Shown here: positions 1 through 5,739 of the stretch, in pieces | How the letters are laid out: each line of letters begins with the position of its first letter | How positions within the stretch are numbered: position 1 is the stretch's first letter | Assembly: GCA_023419875.1 (NCBI GenBank) | Contig: JAEZXM010000016.1 | Span: forward strand, 1 to 5,739 | Direction of reading: 5' to 3' | Origin: Pseudomonadota bacterium | Lineage (GTDB): Bacteria; Myxococcota; Myxococcia; Myxococcales; Anaeromyxobacteraceae | Length of the DNA: 5,739 nucleotides | Notes under the pieces: model-generated | Told to the model about the DNA's origin: nothing | The model's database searches: none | Seen by the model: the letters and a program-made list of their open reading frames with translations, nothing else | Program-made: the position numbers and the translations under genes

Positions 1-6
1 GGCCTC

Positions 7-52
7 GGGCGCGGTGGGCTGCCGGGGGGGCGGGGATCGTCGGGCACCGGGG
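7..52 (+). other. G-tract cluster, potential G-quadruplex
   Basis: Six runs of three or more G lie on the plus strand at 7-9, 16-18, 24-30, 32-35, 42-44 and 49-52. The spacers are 6, 5, 1, 6 and 4 bases, so the stretch fits the usual G3+N1-7 quadruplex pattern more than once over. It lies past the stop of the minus-strand biotin carrier gene, in a segment where I see no convincing gene. In a genome this GC-rich, G-tracts are common, so a functional role is only a possibility. The strand shown is the non-template strand for any plus-strand transcript. Confidence 0.45.
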
Positions 53-78
53 CCAGAGTAGCATGCGAGCCGGGAGCG

Positions 79-100
79 GGCCCGATCGGGCCTCGAGGCC
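79..100. repeat. Two overlapping perfect palindromes (possible terminator hairpin)
   Basis: Positions 79-92 read GGCCCGATCGGGCC, a perfect 14-base palindrome. Positions 89-100 read GGCCTCGAGGCC, a perfect 12-base palindrome that shares four bases with the first. They lie 38-59 bases beyond the stop codon of the biotin carrier gene, a suitable place for a transcription end. However, neither has a real loop as written, and no T-run follows on either strand, so this is not a standard intrinsic terminator. A protein-binding site or chance in GC-rich DNA are the alternatives. Confidence 0.3.
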
Positions 101-137
101 ATCGGAACGCCGCCCTCCCGAGGCCGGAGGCTTCCGA

Positions 138-659
138 CTACTCCACCGCACACAGCCGCGCGTTGCCCTCCACCGTCTGGCCCTCCTTCACGAGCAGTTC
201 CACCACCCTGCCGGCCCGCGGGCTCCGCAGCTCGTTCTCCATCTTCATCGCCTCCATCACGAGCAGCGGCTGTCCCTCGGCGACCTCCGTCCCGCGCGGC
301 GCGAGGATCTTCACCACCTTGCCCGGCATGGGCGCGGTCACGGTCTGCTTCCCCTCGAGCGTGAACGCGCCGGCGGCGCGCCGGAGCCGGAGCCGCCGCT
401 CGTCGAGGATCTCGATCGGAAGGACCGAATCCCTCACCCGCACGTGCACCAGGGGGTCCCGCTCGTCGAGGGTGGCGCTGTAGCTCGTCCCGTCGACGAG
501 CAGCGAGAGCGTTCCGTGGTCGTGCCGGTACGCGTCCACCCGGTGGACCCGATCGCCGATCCGCACCTCGTAGATCCCGGGTGCCATCGCCCGCACCTCC
601 ACCTTCCGTTCCCGGCGGCCGCCGTCGAGGAGCGCGACGTAGGAGCGGGCCCGGCTCAC
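138..659 (-). CDS. Biotin carboxyl carrier (BT/BCCP) protein of an acyl-CoA carboxylase
   Basis: This 173-residue protein carries the biotin that shuttles carboxyl groups from biotin carboxylase to a carboxyltransferase. The C-terminal biotinyl domain spans about residues 103-173. It has the canonical MEAMKM motif at 135-140, with Lys139 as the biotinylated residue, and the preceding APMPGKV turn at 109-115. Residues 1-100 form a beta-rich region (GDRVHRVD, LSLLVDGTSYS, ILDERRLRLRRA) resembling the BT domain that precedes the biotinyl domain in propionyl- and methylcrotonyl-CoA carboxylase alpha subunits, rather than the Pro/Ala linker of E. coli AccB. The start is a GTG whose last two bases belong to the TGA of the upstream biotin carboxylase (GTGA overlap), with GGGGAGG six bases before it. 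This indicates translational coupling. A longer open frame continues upstream to about 1490 but lies antiparallel in phase to real coding sequence and is not believed. Whether the substrate is acetyl-, propionyl- or another acyl-CoA cannot be told from this subunit. Confidence 0.93.
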   Translation of the reverse strand: MSRARSYVALLDGGRRERKVEVRAMAPGIYEVRIGDRVHRVDAYRHDHGTLSLLVDGTSYSATLDERDPLVHVRVRDSVLPIEILDERRLRLRRAAGAFTLEGKQTVTAPMPGKVVKILAPRGTEVAEGQPLLVMEAMKMENELRSPRAGRVVELLVKEGQTVEGNARLCAVE

Positions 660-2203
660 CTCCGGCCTCCCCGGACCGCCCGGGCGCGGCCCTGGCGGAG
701 CCACGCCGAGGACTCGCGCGCTGCCCCCGCCCGTGCGGCGAACACCCCCGCCTGGTCGGCGTCGCGCCGGTGCGCCGAGATCGCGGCGGCGACGAGGGCG
801 ACGTCCTCGAGAGCCGGGTCGGGTCCGGGGAGGAGGTCCTCCGCGTACCGGGCGCAGAAGGTGGTGTCGTACTCGCCTGACCGAAAGGCGGGGTGGCGCA
901 GCACGGCGCCGAGATAGGGGAGGTTCGTGGTGATGCCGTGGACGGTGTACTCGCCGAGCGCGCGGAGGAGGCGCGCGATGGCCTGGTCGCGCGTGGGCGC
1001 CCAGGCGACGAGCTTCGAGAGCATGGGGTCGTAGTGCTGGGGCACCACCCAGCCGCCGTACACGCCGGAGTCGTCGCGGATCCCGGGGCCGGCGGGCACG
1101 CGGAGGTAGGTGATCTTTCCGGGGGAGGGCAGGAACCCCCGCGCGGGATCCTCCGCGTACACGCGCGCCTCGACGGCGTGTCCCCGCCGGACGACCTGCT
1201 CCTGGTCGAGGATGAGCTCCCCCTGCGCGACCTCGAGCTGCATCCGCACGAGGTCGAGGCCGGTCGTGAGCTCGGTCACCGGGTGCTCCACCTGGAGCCG
1301 GGTGTTCATCTCCAGGAAGTAGAAGCTCCCCGCCGCGTCCACGAGGAACTCGACCGTGCCGGCGCCCAGGTAGTCCACCGCCCGCGCCGCCCGCACGGCC
1401 ACCTCTCCCATCGCCGCGCGCCGCCGCGCGTCCAGGGCGCAGCTCGGGCTCTCCTCCACGACCTTCTGGTGCCGCCGCTGCACCGAGCACTCGCGCTCGC
1501 CCAGCCAGATCGTGTTCCCGTGCTGGTCGGCGAAGATCTGGATCTCGACGTGCCGCGGCTGGTCCAGGAACTTCTCGATGTAGAGCCGGTCGTCGCCGAA
1601 CGCGCCCGCCGCCTCGCGCGCAGCCGAGGCCCAGAGCGGCCCGAGGTCCGCAGGGCGATCGCAGCGCTTCATGCCCTTCCCGCCGCCGCCGGCGGCGGCC
1701 TTGATCATCACCGGATAGCCGATCCGGTCGGCGAGCGCGTGCGCCTCGGCGACGTCGGCGATCGGCGCGGACGCGCCCGGAACGACGGGCACGCCGGCCG
1801 CGGACATGGCCCGCCGGGCGGCGGTCTTCACCCCCATCGCCTCCATCGACTCCGGCCGCGGCCCGACGAAGGTGATCCCCGCCCCCTCGACCGCCCGTGC
1901 GAACTCGGCCCGCTCCGAGAGGAAGCCGTACCCGGGGTGGATCGCATCCGCGCCGGTGGCGCGGGCCGCGTCGAGGATCCGCCCGATGTCGAGGTAGCTC
2001 TGCTGCGAGGGCGCCGGCCCGACGTGGACCGCCTGGTCGGCGTTCCGGACGTGGAACGACCCGCGATCGGCGTCGGAGTAGACCGCCACGGTGGTCATCC
2101 CCATCTCCCGGCAGGTGCGGATGATCCGGACGGCGATCTCGCCGCGGTTGGCGATGAGAACCTTCGAGATCTTCCGCGCGGGCATTCGGGCTGCGCCCGA
2201 CAT
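656..2203 (-). CDS. accC: Biotin carboxylase subunit of acetyl-/propionyl-CoA-type carboxylase
   Basis: This 515-residue ATP-grasp enzyme carboxylates carrier-bound biotin with ATP and bicarbonate, the first half-reaction of biotin-dependent acyl-CoA carboxylases. The N-terminal domain starts at KVLIANRGEIAVRI (14-27). The glycine-rich ATP loop GGGGKGM is at 172-178, the RRHQKVVEE segment at 243-251, and the active-site stretch EMNTRLQVEHPVTE at 298-311. By family alignment this supplies the metal-binding Glu298, plus Asn300, Arg302 and Glu306, and Arg347 (in HAVEARVYAEDP) matches the catalytic Arg338 of E. coli AccC. No key residue is missing. E. coli AccC is about 449 residues; the extra ~55 here, including SAWLRQGR (499-506), look like the linker that leads into the BT domain of fused alpha subunits. 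The ATG at 2203 was chosen as the first start after the acyltransferase stop; its ribosome site is weak. A second ATG at 2185 (residue 7) is possible. The frame stays open upstream to about 3553, but that stretch overlaps the acyltransferase gene and is a shadow. The carboxyltransferase partner is not in the window. Confidence 0.95.
   Translation of the reverse strand: MSGAARMPARKISKVLIANRGEIAVRIIRTCREMGMTTVAVYSDADRGSFHVRNADQAVHVGPAPSQQSYLDIGRILDAARATGADAIHPGYGFLSERAEFARAVEGAGITFVGPRPESMEAMGVKTAARRAMSAAGVPVVPGASAPIADVAEAHALADRIGYPVMIKAAAGGGGKGMKRCDRPADLGPLWASAAREAAGAFGDDRLYIEKFLDQPRHVEIQIFADQHGNTIWLGERECSVQRRHQKVVEESPSCALDARRRAAMGEVAVRAARAVDYLGAGTVEFLVDAAGSFYFLEMNTRLQVEHPVTELTTGLDLVRMQLEVAQGELILDQEQVVRRGHAVEARVYAEDPARGFLPSPGKITYLRVPAGPGIRDDSGVYGGWVVPQHYDPMLSKLVAWAPTRDQAIARLLRALGEYTVHGITTNLPYLGAVLRHPAFRSGEYDTTFCARYAEDLLPGPDPALEDVALVAAAISAHRRDADQAGVFAARAGAARESSAWLRQGRARAVRGGRR
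666..672 (-). promoter_or_regulatory. Ribosome binding site for the biotin carrier gene
   Basis: On the minus strand GGGGAGG lies within the last codons of the biotin carboxylase gene, followed by a six-base spacer and the GTG start. It is the best Shine-Dalgarno match in the window. It fixes the otherwise ambiguous start of the carrier protein, whose frame is open far upstream. Confidence 0.7.
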
Positions 2204-2232
2204 AACCGCCGGACCGGCCCCTTTCAGCGGCC

Positions 2233-2988
2233 CTACAGGGCGACGGCGGCGGGCGTCTCGGGCCGGTGCTCCGGTGGCAGGGCCGCGGCGATGGCGTCCC
2301 GGACCGCGTCGCGGAGCGCGTCCGCGCTCGCGAAGTCGCGCGGGTGGATCGGGTCGAGCACCTGCACGTGCGCGCGCATGCTCCCGCGGATCGTGAGGCC
2401 GTGCTTGGGCAGGGCCTGGTACGTGCCGGAGAGGGCGACCGGGAAGACCGGCACCTGCGCGTCGAAGGCGAGCTTGAAGGCGCCGTCCTTGAACCGTTGC
2501 AACCGGCCGTCGAGCGAGCGCGTGCCCTCCGGGAACAGCAGCACCGGCGCGCCGCGAGCGAGGTGTTCCCGGCAGTGCGCCATCATCTTCCTCACCGACT
2601 CGCGATCCCCGCGCCAGACCCGGACGTAGTCGTTGATGATGAGCGTCCAGCCGACGATCGGCACGCGGAAGAGCTCGGCCTTGGACACCCACTTGAACGG
2701 CCGGAAGAGGCCGTAGAGCACGAGGATGTCGAGGAGCGAGAGGTGGTTCGAGACGATCACCGCCGGCCCGCGCCACGGGAGCTTGCTCCGGCCGGCGAAC
2801 CGCTCGCGCCAGAACGGGTTCGAGACGATGTAGAGCGTCGCCCACGCGCACGAGTAGAGGTGCAGGAGGACCCGGCGGCGGTCGAACGGCAGGGTGACGA
2901 GGAACACCAGGAATGCGCCCGCCATGAGGACGGGCATCACCGCGATCGCATAGGACCAGTAAAGGACGGAGAAGGCGCGGAGCAGCAC
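2233..2988 (-). CDS. plsC: 1-acyl-sn-glycerol-3-phosphate acyltransferase (PlsC family)
   Basis: This inner-membrane enzyme transfers an acyl group to the sn-2 position of lysophosphatidic acid, giving phosphatidic acid for phospholipid synthesis. From the GTG start it has 251 residues. A hydrophobic N-terminal segment lies at about 6-32. The catalytic NHLSLLD motif (HX4D) is at 81-87, with His82 and Asp87. The second motif region KAELFRVPIVG is at about 103-113, FPEGTRS is at 152-158, and VPVFPVALSG is at 179-188. All four acyltransferase blocks are therefore present in order. The GTG at 2988 is preferred because AGGA lies seven bases upstream and the protein then begins right at the hydrophobic segment. 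A TTG at 3024 would add 12 residues but has a poor ribosome site. The gene ends 29 bases before the biotin carboxylase start, so the two are probably co-transcribed. A related lysophospholipid or ornithine-lipid acyltransferase cannot be excluded. Confidence 0.92.
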   Translation of the reverse strand: MLLRAFSVLYWSYAIAVMPVLMAGAFLVFLVTLPFDRRRVLLHLYSCAWATLYIVSNPFWRERFAGRSKLPWRGPAVIVSNHLSLLDILVLYGLFRPFKWVSKAELFRVPIVGWTLIINDYVRVWRGDRESVRKMMAHCREHLARGAPVLLFPEGTRSLDGRLQRFKDGAFKLAFDAQVPVFPVALSGTYQALPKHGLTIRGSMRAHVQVLDPIHPRDFASADALRDAVRDAIAAALPPEHRPETPAAVAL

Positions 2989-2995
2989 GGGGCGA

Positions 2996-2999
2996 TCCT
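2996..2999 (-). promoter_or_regulatory. Ribosome binding site supporting the GTG start of plsC
   Basis: The minus strand has AGGA followed by a seven-base spacer and GTG at 2988. The alternative TTG start at 3024 has only AAGGGG about 13 bases upstream, which is too far for efficient use. This favours the shorter protein. Confidence 0.45.
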
Positions 3000-3072
3000 G
3001 AGTCCAGCCGGGAGCTTTGGGCAAGCGAGAGCAGAGGCCCCTTGCGAGGCCGGTCTCGGCGGTCCGACCGTC

Positions 3073-3390
3073 TCAGCTCTTCCGGCGCAGCGCGCGGATG
3101 ATCTTCTCCTTGCTGCGCGAGGGGCGAGGGGTCGTGCTGCGGACCGCCACGGCCTGGTGCTCGCGCCAGCGGAGGTGCGCCTCGATCTCTGCGGCGAGGA
3201 TCTCGATCTCGAGGTCGGTCCGGCCGGCGGCGACCATCTCGAGCGGCGCGGTGCGGGCCGGCGCCGCCCCGAGCCTCATCCGCATCACCCGCTCCTCCTC
3301 GGGCGTGAGGGCGGTCGTCGCCCCGCGCCGGAGGGCTGCCTGGGCGGAGGGCTCGGTCACGACCGAGGTCGCGGTCTTCTTCGTCTGCAT
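3073..3390 (-). CDS. Small hypothetical protein with a sigma-region-4-like motif
   Basis: This 105-residue basic protein is not recognised with certainty. The N-terminal ~27 residues are low in complexity. Residues 28-41 (LTPEEERVMRMRLG) closely resemble the start of region 4 in sigma-70 factors, where LTPREAKVLRMRFG is typical. A TAPLEMV stretch (48-54) follows where sigma factors have the LEEVG element. Residues 57-80 form a charged helix (DLEIEILAAEIEAHLRWREH) where the DNA-binding helix-turn-helix would be expected, but the recognition helix is not convincing. The tail (90-105) is rich in Lys and Arg. I infer a degenerate sigma-4-like or RNA-polymerase/DNA-associated small protein, though the similarity may be coincidental. 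The ATG at 3390 has no Shine-Dalgarno sequence, but a promoter placed for a leaderless mRNA lies directly upstream. The acyltransferase follows after 84 bases and may share the transcript. Confidence 0.75.
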   Translation of the reverse strand: MQTKKTATSVVTEPSAQAALRRGATTALTPEEERVMRMRLGAAPARTAPLEMVAAGRTDLEIEILAAEIEAHLRWREHQAVAVRSTTPRPSRSKEKIIRALRRKS

Positions 3391-3396
3391 GGGGCC

Positions 3397-3424
3397 ATGC
3401 TAGGGGCCGGGCCTGACGTGTCCA
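3397..3424 (-). promoter_or_regulatory. Candidate sigma-70 promoter, probably leaderless
   Basis: On the minus strand TGGACA (3424-3419, five of six matches to TTGACA) is followed by 16 bases and then TAGCAT (3402-3397, four of six matches to TATAAT). The -10 box ends six bases before the ATG at 3390, so transcription would start at or next to the A of the start codon. This agrees with the lack of a ribosome binding site in front of that gene. The match is by eye only, but it is the best promoter candidate in the divergent intergenic region. Confidence 0.4.
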
Positions 3425-3555
3425 CTTTTCGCCGCCGGTGCGACCCCAGGGCGAGCGATCGGCCAAGCGCCCGGCTTCACGATGGGTTTCTGCCGCCGCA
3501 GAAGGGCTCGCCACCCCTCCCGCCGAGCCTTGCGCGGGCCCACCGCGGCCCACAG

Positions 3556-3562
3556 AAGGAGG
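3556..3562 (+). promoter_or_regulatory. Ribosome binding site of the CoA-binding gene, short spacing
   Basis: AAGGAGG is a near-perfect Shine-Dalgarno sequence, but only two bases separate it from the ATG at 3565, shorter than the usual five to nine. No better in-frame start lies at normal distance: the next candidate, a TTG at 3586, is 23 bases away. The ATG is therefore kept. Confidence 0.5.
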
Positions 3563-3564
3563 GC

Positions 3565-4053
<489 letters not shown>

Positions 4054-4941
4054 GCGCCGCGGCGGCGAGCCAGAGCAGCGCGATCCAGGTCAGCTCGGCG
4101 AGCAGGAGGTGCACGAGCTGAAGCCAGACCGGCGCGAGCAACCACCAGTTGAGCGCGCCGGCGGCGAGCTGCAGCCCGAGGAGGAGGAGGAGCCGCACCC
4201 CCGGCGCGCGGAGCCGGGCGTCCCCGGTCTGGAGCACCGCCCGCGCGATCACCACGAGCACGAGCGCCGAGGCGAGCGCGGCGAACGGGTGGACGAGCCT
4301 GAGCCGGAGGAGGAACGGCGCCTGCTCCGAGAGGTCCTGGGCGAGGCCCTGGGCGAGCGTCGCCGCGGGGTAGAGCGTGTCCCCGAGCGCCGCGATCGCG
4401 CCGGTCGCGCCGGCGACGAGCAACGTCCCGACCCCGAGGCTGAGCGCGGCGACGAGCGGACCGTGGCCTCGGAACCGCAGGCCCTGCGGCCGATCGGCGA
4501 GGGCGGCGGTGAGGGTGATCGCCGCGATGAGCAGGAACGTGATGCCGAGGTGGATCACCACCGCGCCGCCTCGCTCCGGCGACGCGTCCTTCGCGACCCA
4601 CCCGAAGAGCACCAGCGCGGCGCCCGCCAGCGCCTCGAGGAGGAGGAACGCTCCAGCCGCCGCCGACGTCTTCCGGGCCGCATGCCCCCGCGGCAGGATC
4701 CGGAACGCCCAGACCACGAGCACGACCCCGAGCACGAGGTCGACCCCGCTGAGCACCCGGTGCGTGTACTCGATCATCGTCTCGAGGGCAGGCGCGCGTG
4801 GCACGACCGCTCCGTTGCAGAGCGGCCAGTGCGACCCGCAGCCGGCGCCGGATCCGGTCGCCCGCACCAGCGCGCCCCAGAGCACGATCGCCAGGTTGTA
4901 GCCGAGGAACCAGAAGACGAAGCGGCGGAAGCGGCTCATGG

Positions 4942-4955
4942 GTGCTGAAAAGCAC
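4942..4955 (-). repeat. Small hairpin just upstream of the ctaA start
   Basis: On the minus strand GTGCT and AGCAC form a five-base perfect stem around the loop TTTC, ending two bases before the ATG of the heme A synthase gene. It occupies the place where a ribosome site would be, and no GGAG-like sequence is seen there. It could affect initiation in the mRNA, or be part of a promoter if transcription starts nearby. Chance is possible for so short a stem. Confidence 0.3.
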
Positions 4956-5011
4956 GCTCGGGCCGAGAAGGCAATCGTCTCGCCGGGGCCTCGCGCCTCG
5001 GGTCGGGAGAA

Positions 5012-5739
5012 CTACTTCGGCGGCTCCTCCGCCGGCGGCGCCTGCGGCGCGGTGGAAGGCTCGGTCGCGGGCGGCTCGGCGGGCCCGGTCCCGGTGGCGG
5101 TGGCGGACGGGGTCTGAGACTCCACGCGCTCCTGATACTGGGCGTGCAGCGTGCGCCAGGTGTTCTCGCCCCTCCGGGCCTCGGCCATGCGCACCTTGCC
5201 CTCGGACTCCGCCTCCAGGTGCTCCTTCTGCGCCTCCGCGACGCGCGCGGCGAAGAGGGAGGCGTCGTACTTCGTCGTTGCCGGGATCTTCGCCTGGGCG
5301 AGCGCCTCGAGCTTCGCCTGCTCGAGCTCGGCATCGCGCACCTTCACGAGCCGCTCGGCCGCCTCGAGCTCCGCCCCCCGTCCCACGGCGAGCTGGTTCG
5401 CGTAGGCGAGGTGGGCGCGGGCGGAGCGCGCCTGCAGCTCGGCCTGCGCCGCGGCCTCGGCGGCCCTGGCCTTGGCCTCGGGGGCGTTCGACTTGGCCGC
5501 CACGCTCCGCTCGGCCTTCGCGCGCGCGATGGCGGCGTTGGCCATCGCCTGGTCTGCCCGGGCGAGCTCGACCTCGTTCTCCGCCTGCTGCAACCGCAGC
5601 TTCGCCCGGGCGACCTCGTCCCGCGCGGCGAACTGCCGATCGCGGGCCGAGTTCACGGGGCCGAGCTGGTCCGGGGAGAGCCGGCCGAAGTCGGCGTCGG
5701 ACACCGGCCGGAACTCGGCCCTGTCGTCCTGGAACATCG
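5012..5739 (-). CDS. Ala/Glu-rich coiled-coil protein, N-terminus beyond the window
   Basis: About 241 residues are visible, with the stop at 5012. I do not recognise a named family. From the ATG at 5737, residues 1-30 hold a non-repetitive segment (FRPVSDADFGRLSPDQLGPV). Residues 31-205 are a long alpha-helical, Ala/Glu/Lys/Arg-rich region with coiled-coil character (for example QQAENEVELARADQ, 50-63). Residues 206-241 form a Thr/Pro/Ala-rich flexible tail ending in PAEEPPK. The visible ATG lies two bases from the window edge, and the protein has no signal peptide. I infer that the true start lies outside and that this is probably a cell-envelope coiled-coil protein or lipoprotein, a type common in Myxococcota; a cytoplasmic protein starting at 5737 is also possible. 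A 72-base gap separates it from ctaA downstream on the same strand. Confidence 0.75.
   Translation of the reverse strand, partial: MFQDDRAEFRPVSDADFGRLSPDQLGPVNSARDRQFAARDEVARAKLRLQQAENEVELARADQAMANAAIARAKAERSVAAKSNAPEAKARAAEAAAQAELQARSARAHLAYANQLAVGRGAELEAAERLVKVRDAELEQAKLEALAQAKIPATTKYDASLFAARVAEAQKEHLEAESEGKVRMAEARRGENTWRTLHAQYQERVESQTPSATATGTGPAEPPATEPSTAPQAPPAEEPPK

Larger units (their letters stand above)
3391..3564. other. Divergent intergenic region
   Basis: These 174 bases separate the minus-strand small protein from the plus-strand CoA-binding gene. The left part holds the minus-strand promoter candidate. I could not find a convincing plus-strand -35/-10 pair for the CoA-binding gene. 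A short inverted repeat, GGGCC and GGCCC around a six-base loop, lies near 3537-3552, just before that gene's ribosome site, and may be chance. Confidence 0.5.

Noticed and set aside
2..61. Plus-strand frame ending in TAG at 59-61, possibly the 3' end of a gene from the left
   Set aside because: Only 19 codons are visible, rich in Gly, Arg and Pro, with no motif; not enough to call.
1..102. Minus-strand ATG at 102 opening a frame that runs off the left edge (34 codons)
   Set aside because: The peptide is Arg/Pro/Ala-rich with no recognisable start of a protein, and GGGAGG lies about 11 bases upstream, too far to be persuasive. A real gene cannot be excluded without the sequence to the left.
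660..1490. Long N-terminal extension of the biotin carrier protein (450-residue frame)
   Set aside because: It lies inside the biotin carboxylase gene in another frame; the GTG at 659 has a well-placed ribosome site and the GTGA overlap.
893..2629. Long plus-strand open frame (about 578 codons) antisense to the biotin carboxylase
   Set aside because: It is exactly antisense to a gene with all catalytic motifs, is full of Arg/Gly/Pro/His/Glu without domain features, and is expected where G/C fills third codon positions.
3060..3070. CGGTC/GACCG inverted repeat right after the stop of the small protein, as a terminator
   Set aside because: The loop is a single base and no T-run follows on the minus strand; short GC inverted repeats are common here by chance.
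2204..3553. In-frame extension upstream of the biotin carboxylase, giving a 965-residue protein
   Set aside because: It overlaps plsC in another frame on the same strand and shows Arg/Pro/Gly-rich shadow sequence. The biotin carboxylase fold begins normally just after the ATG at 2203.
2266..3564. In-frame open extension upstream of the CoA-binding gene, giving a 595-residue fusion
   Set aside because: The extension runs antisense to plsC and the small minus-strand gene and has the composition of a shadow frame. A strong Shine-Dalgarno sequence at 3556-3562 marks the real start.

Overview
The window is very GC-rich, with G/C at most third codon positions, so many long antisense and out-of-frame reading frames stay open by chance. 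Gene content and protein style (split acyl-CoA carboxylase alpha subunit, Cox15-type heme A synthase, Ala/Arg/Pro-rich tails) suggest an aerobically respiring or microaerophilic proteobacterium-like organism. A member of the Myxococcota such as an Anaeromyxobacter relative is the best guess. This is inference from style only, as no marker gene is present.

Layout: (1) 1-137 holds no convincing gene. It has a dense run of G-tracts and two overlapping perfect palindromes beyond the end of the minus-strand operon. (2) 138-3390, minus strand, reads from right to left: a small hypothetical protein with a sigma-region-4-like motif, a PlsC-type acyltransferase, a biotin carboxylase, and a biotin carboxyl carrier (BT/BCCP) protein. 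The last two overlap by 4 bases (GTGA), and the acyltransferase ends 29 bases before the carboxylase start. (3) 3391-3564 is a divergent intergenic region; a good promoter candidate on its minus strand would give a leaderless transcript for the small protein. (4) 3565-4053, plus strand, encodes a YccU-like CoA-binding protein. (5) 4010-4939, minus strand, encodes heme A synthase (CtaA/Cox15), whose 3' end overlaps that of the CoA-binding gene by 44 bases. (6) 5012-5739, minus strand, is an Ala/Glu-rich coiled-coil protein with a Pro-rich tail, probably cut at its N-terminus by the window edge.

Functionally, the biotin carboxylase and carrier protein together match the alpha subunit of an acyl-CoA carboxylase (propionyl-, methylcrotonyl- or acetyl-CoA type) divided into two chains. 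The carboxyltransferase partner is not in the window. The adjacent acyltransferase acts in phospholipid synthesis, so the cluster has a lipid-metabolism theme. Heme A synthase serves aa3-type cytochrome oxidase assembly and is not obviously tied to the rest.

I see no mobile element, CRISPR array, tRNA or rRNA, and nothing that amounts to a clearly new biological system. The points most worth a second look are the BC/BT split, the sigma-like small protein with its leaderless promoter, the overprinted tail-to-tail gene ends, and the G-tract/palindrome region at the left edge.
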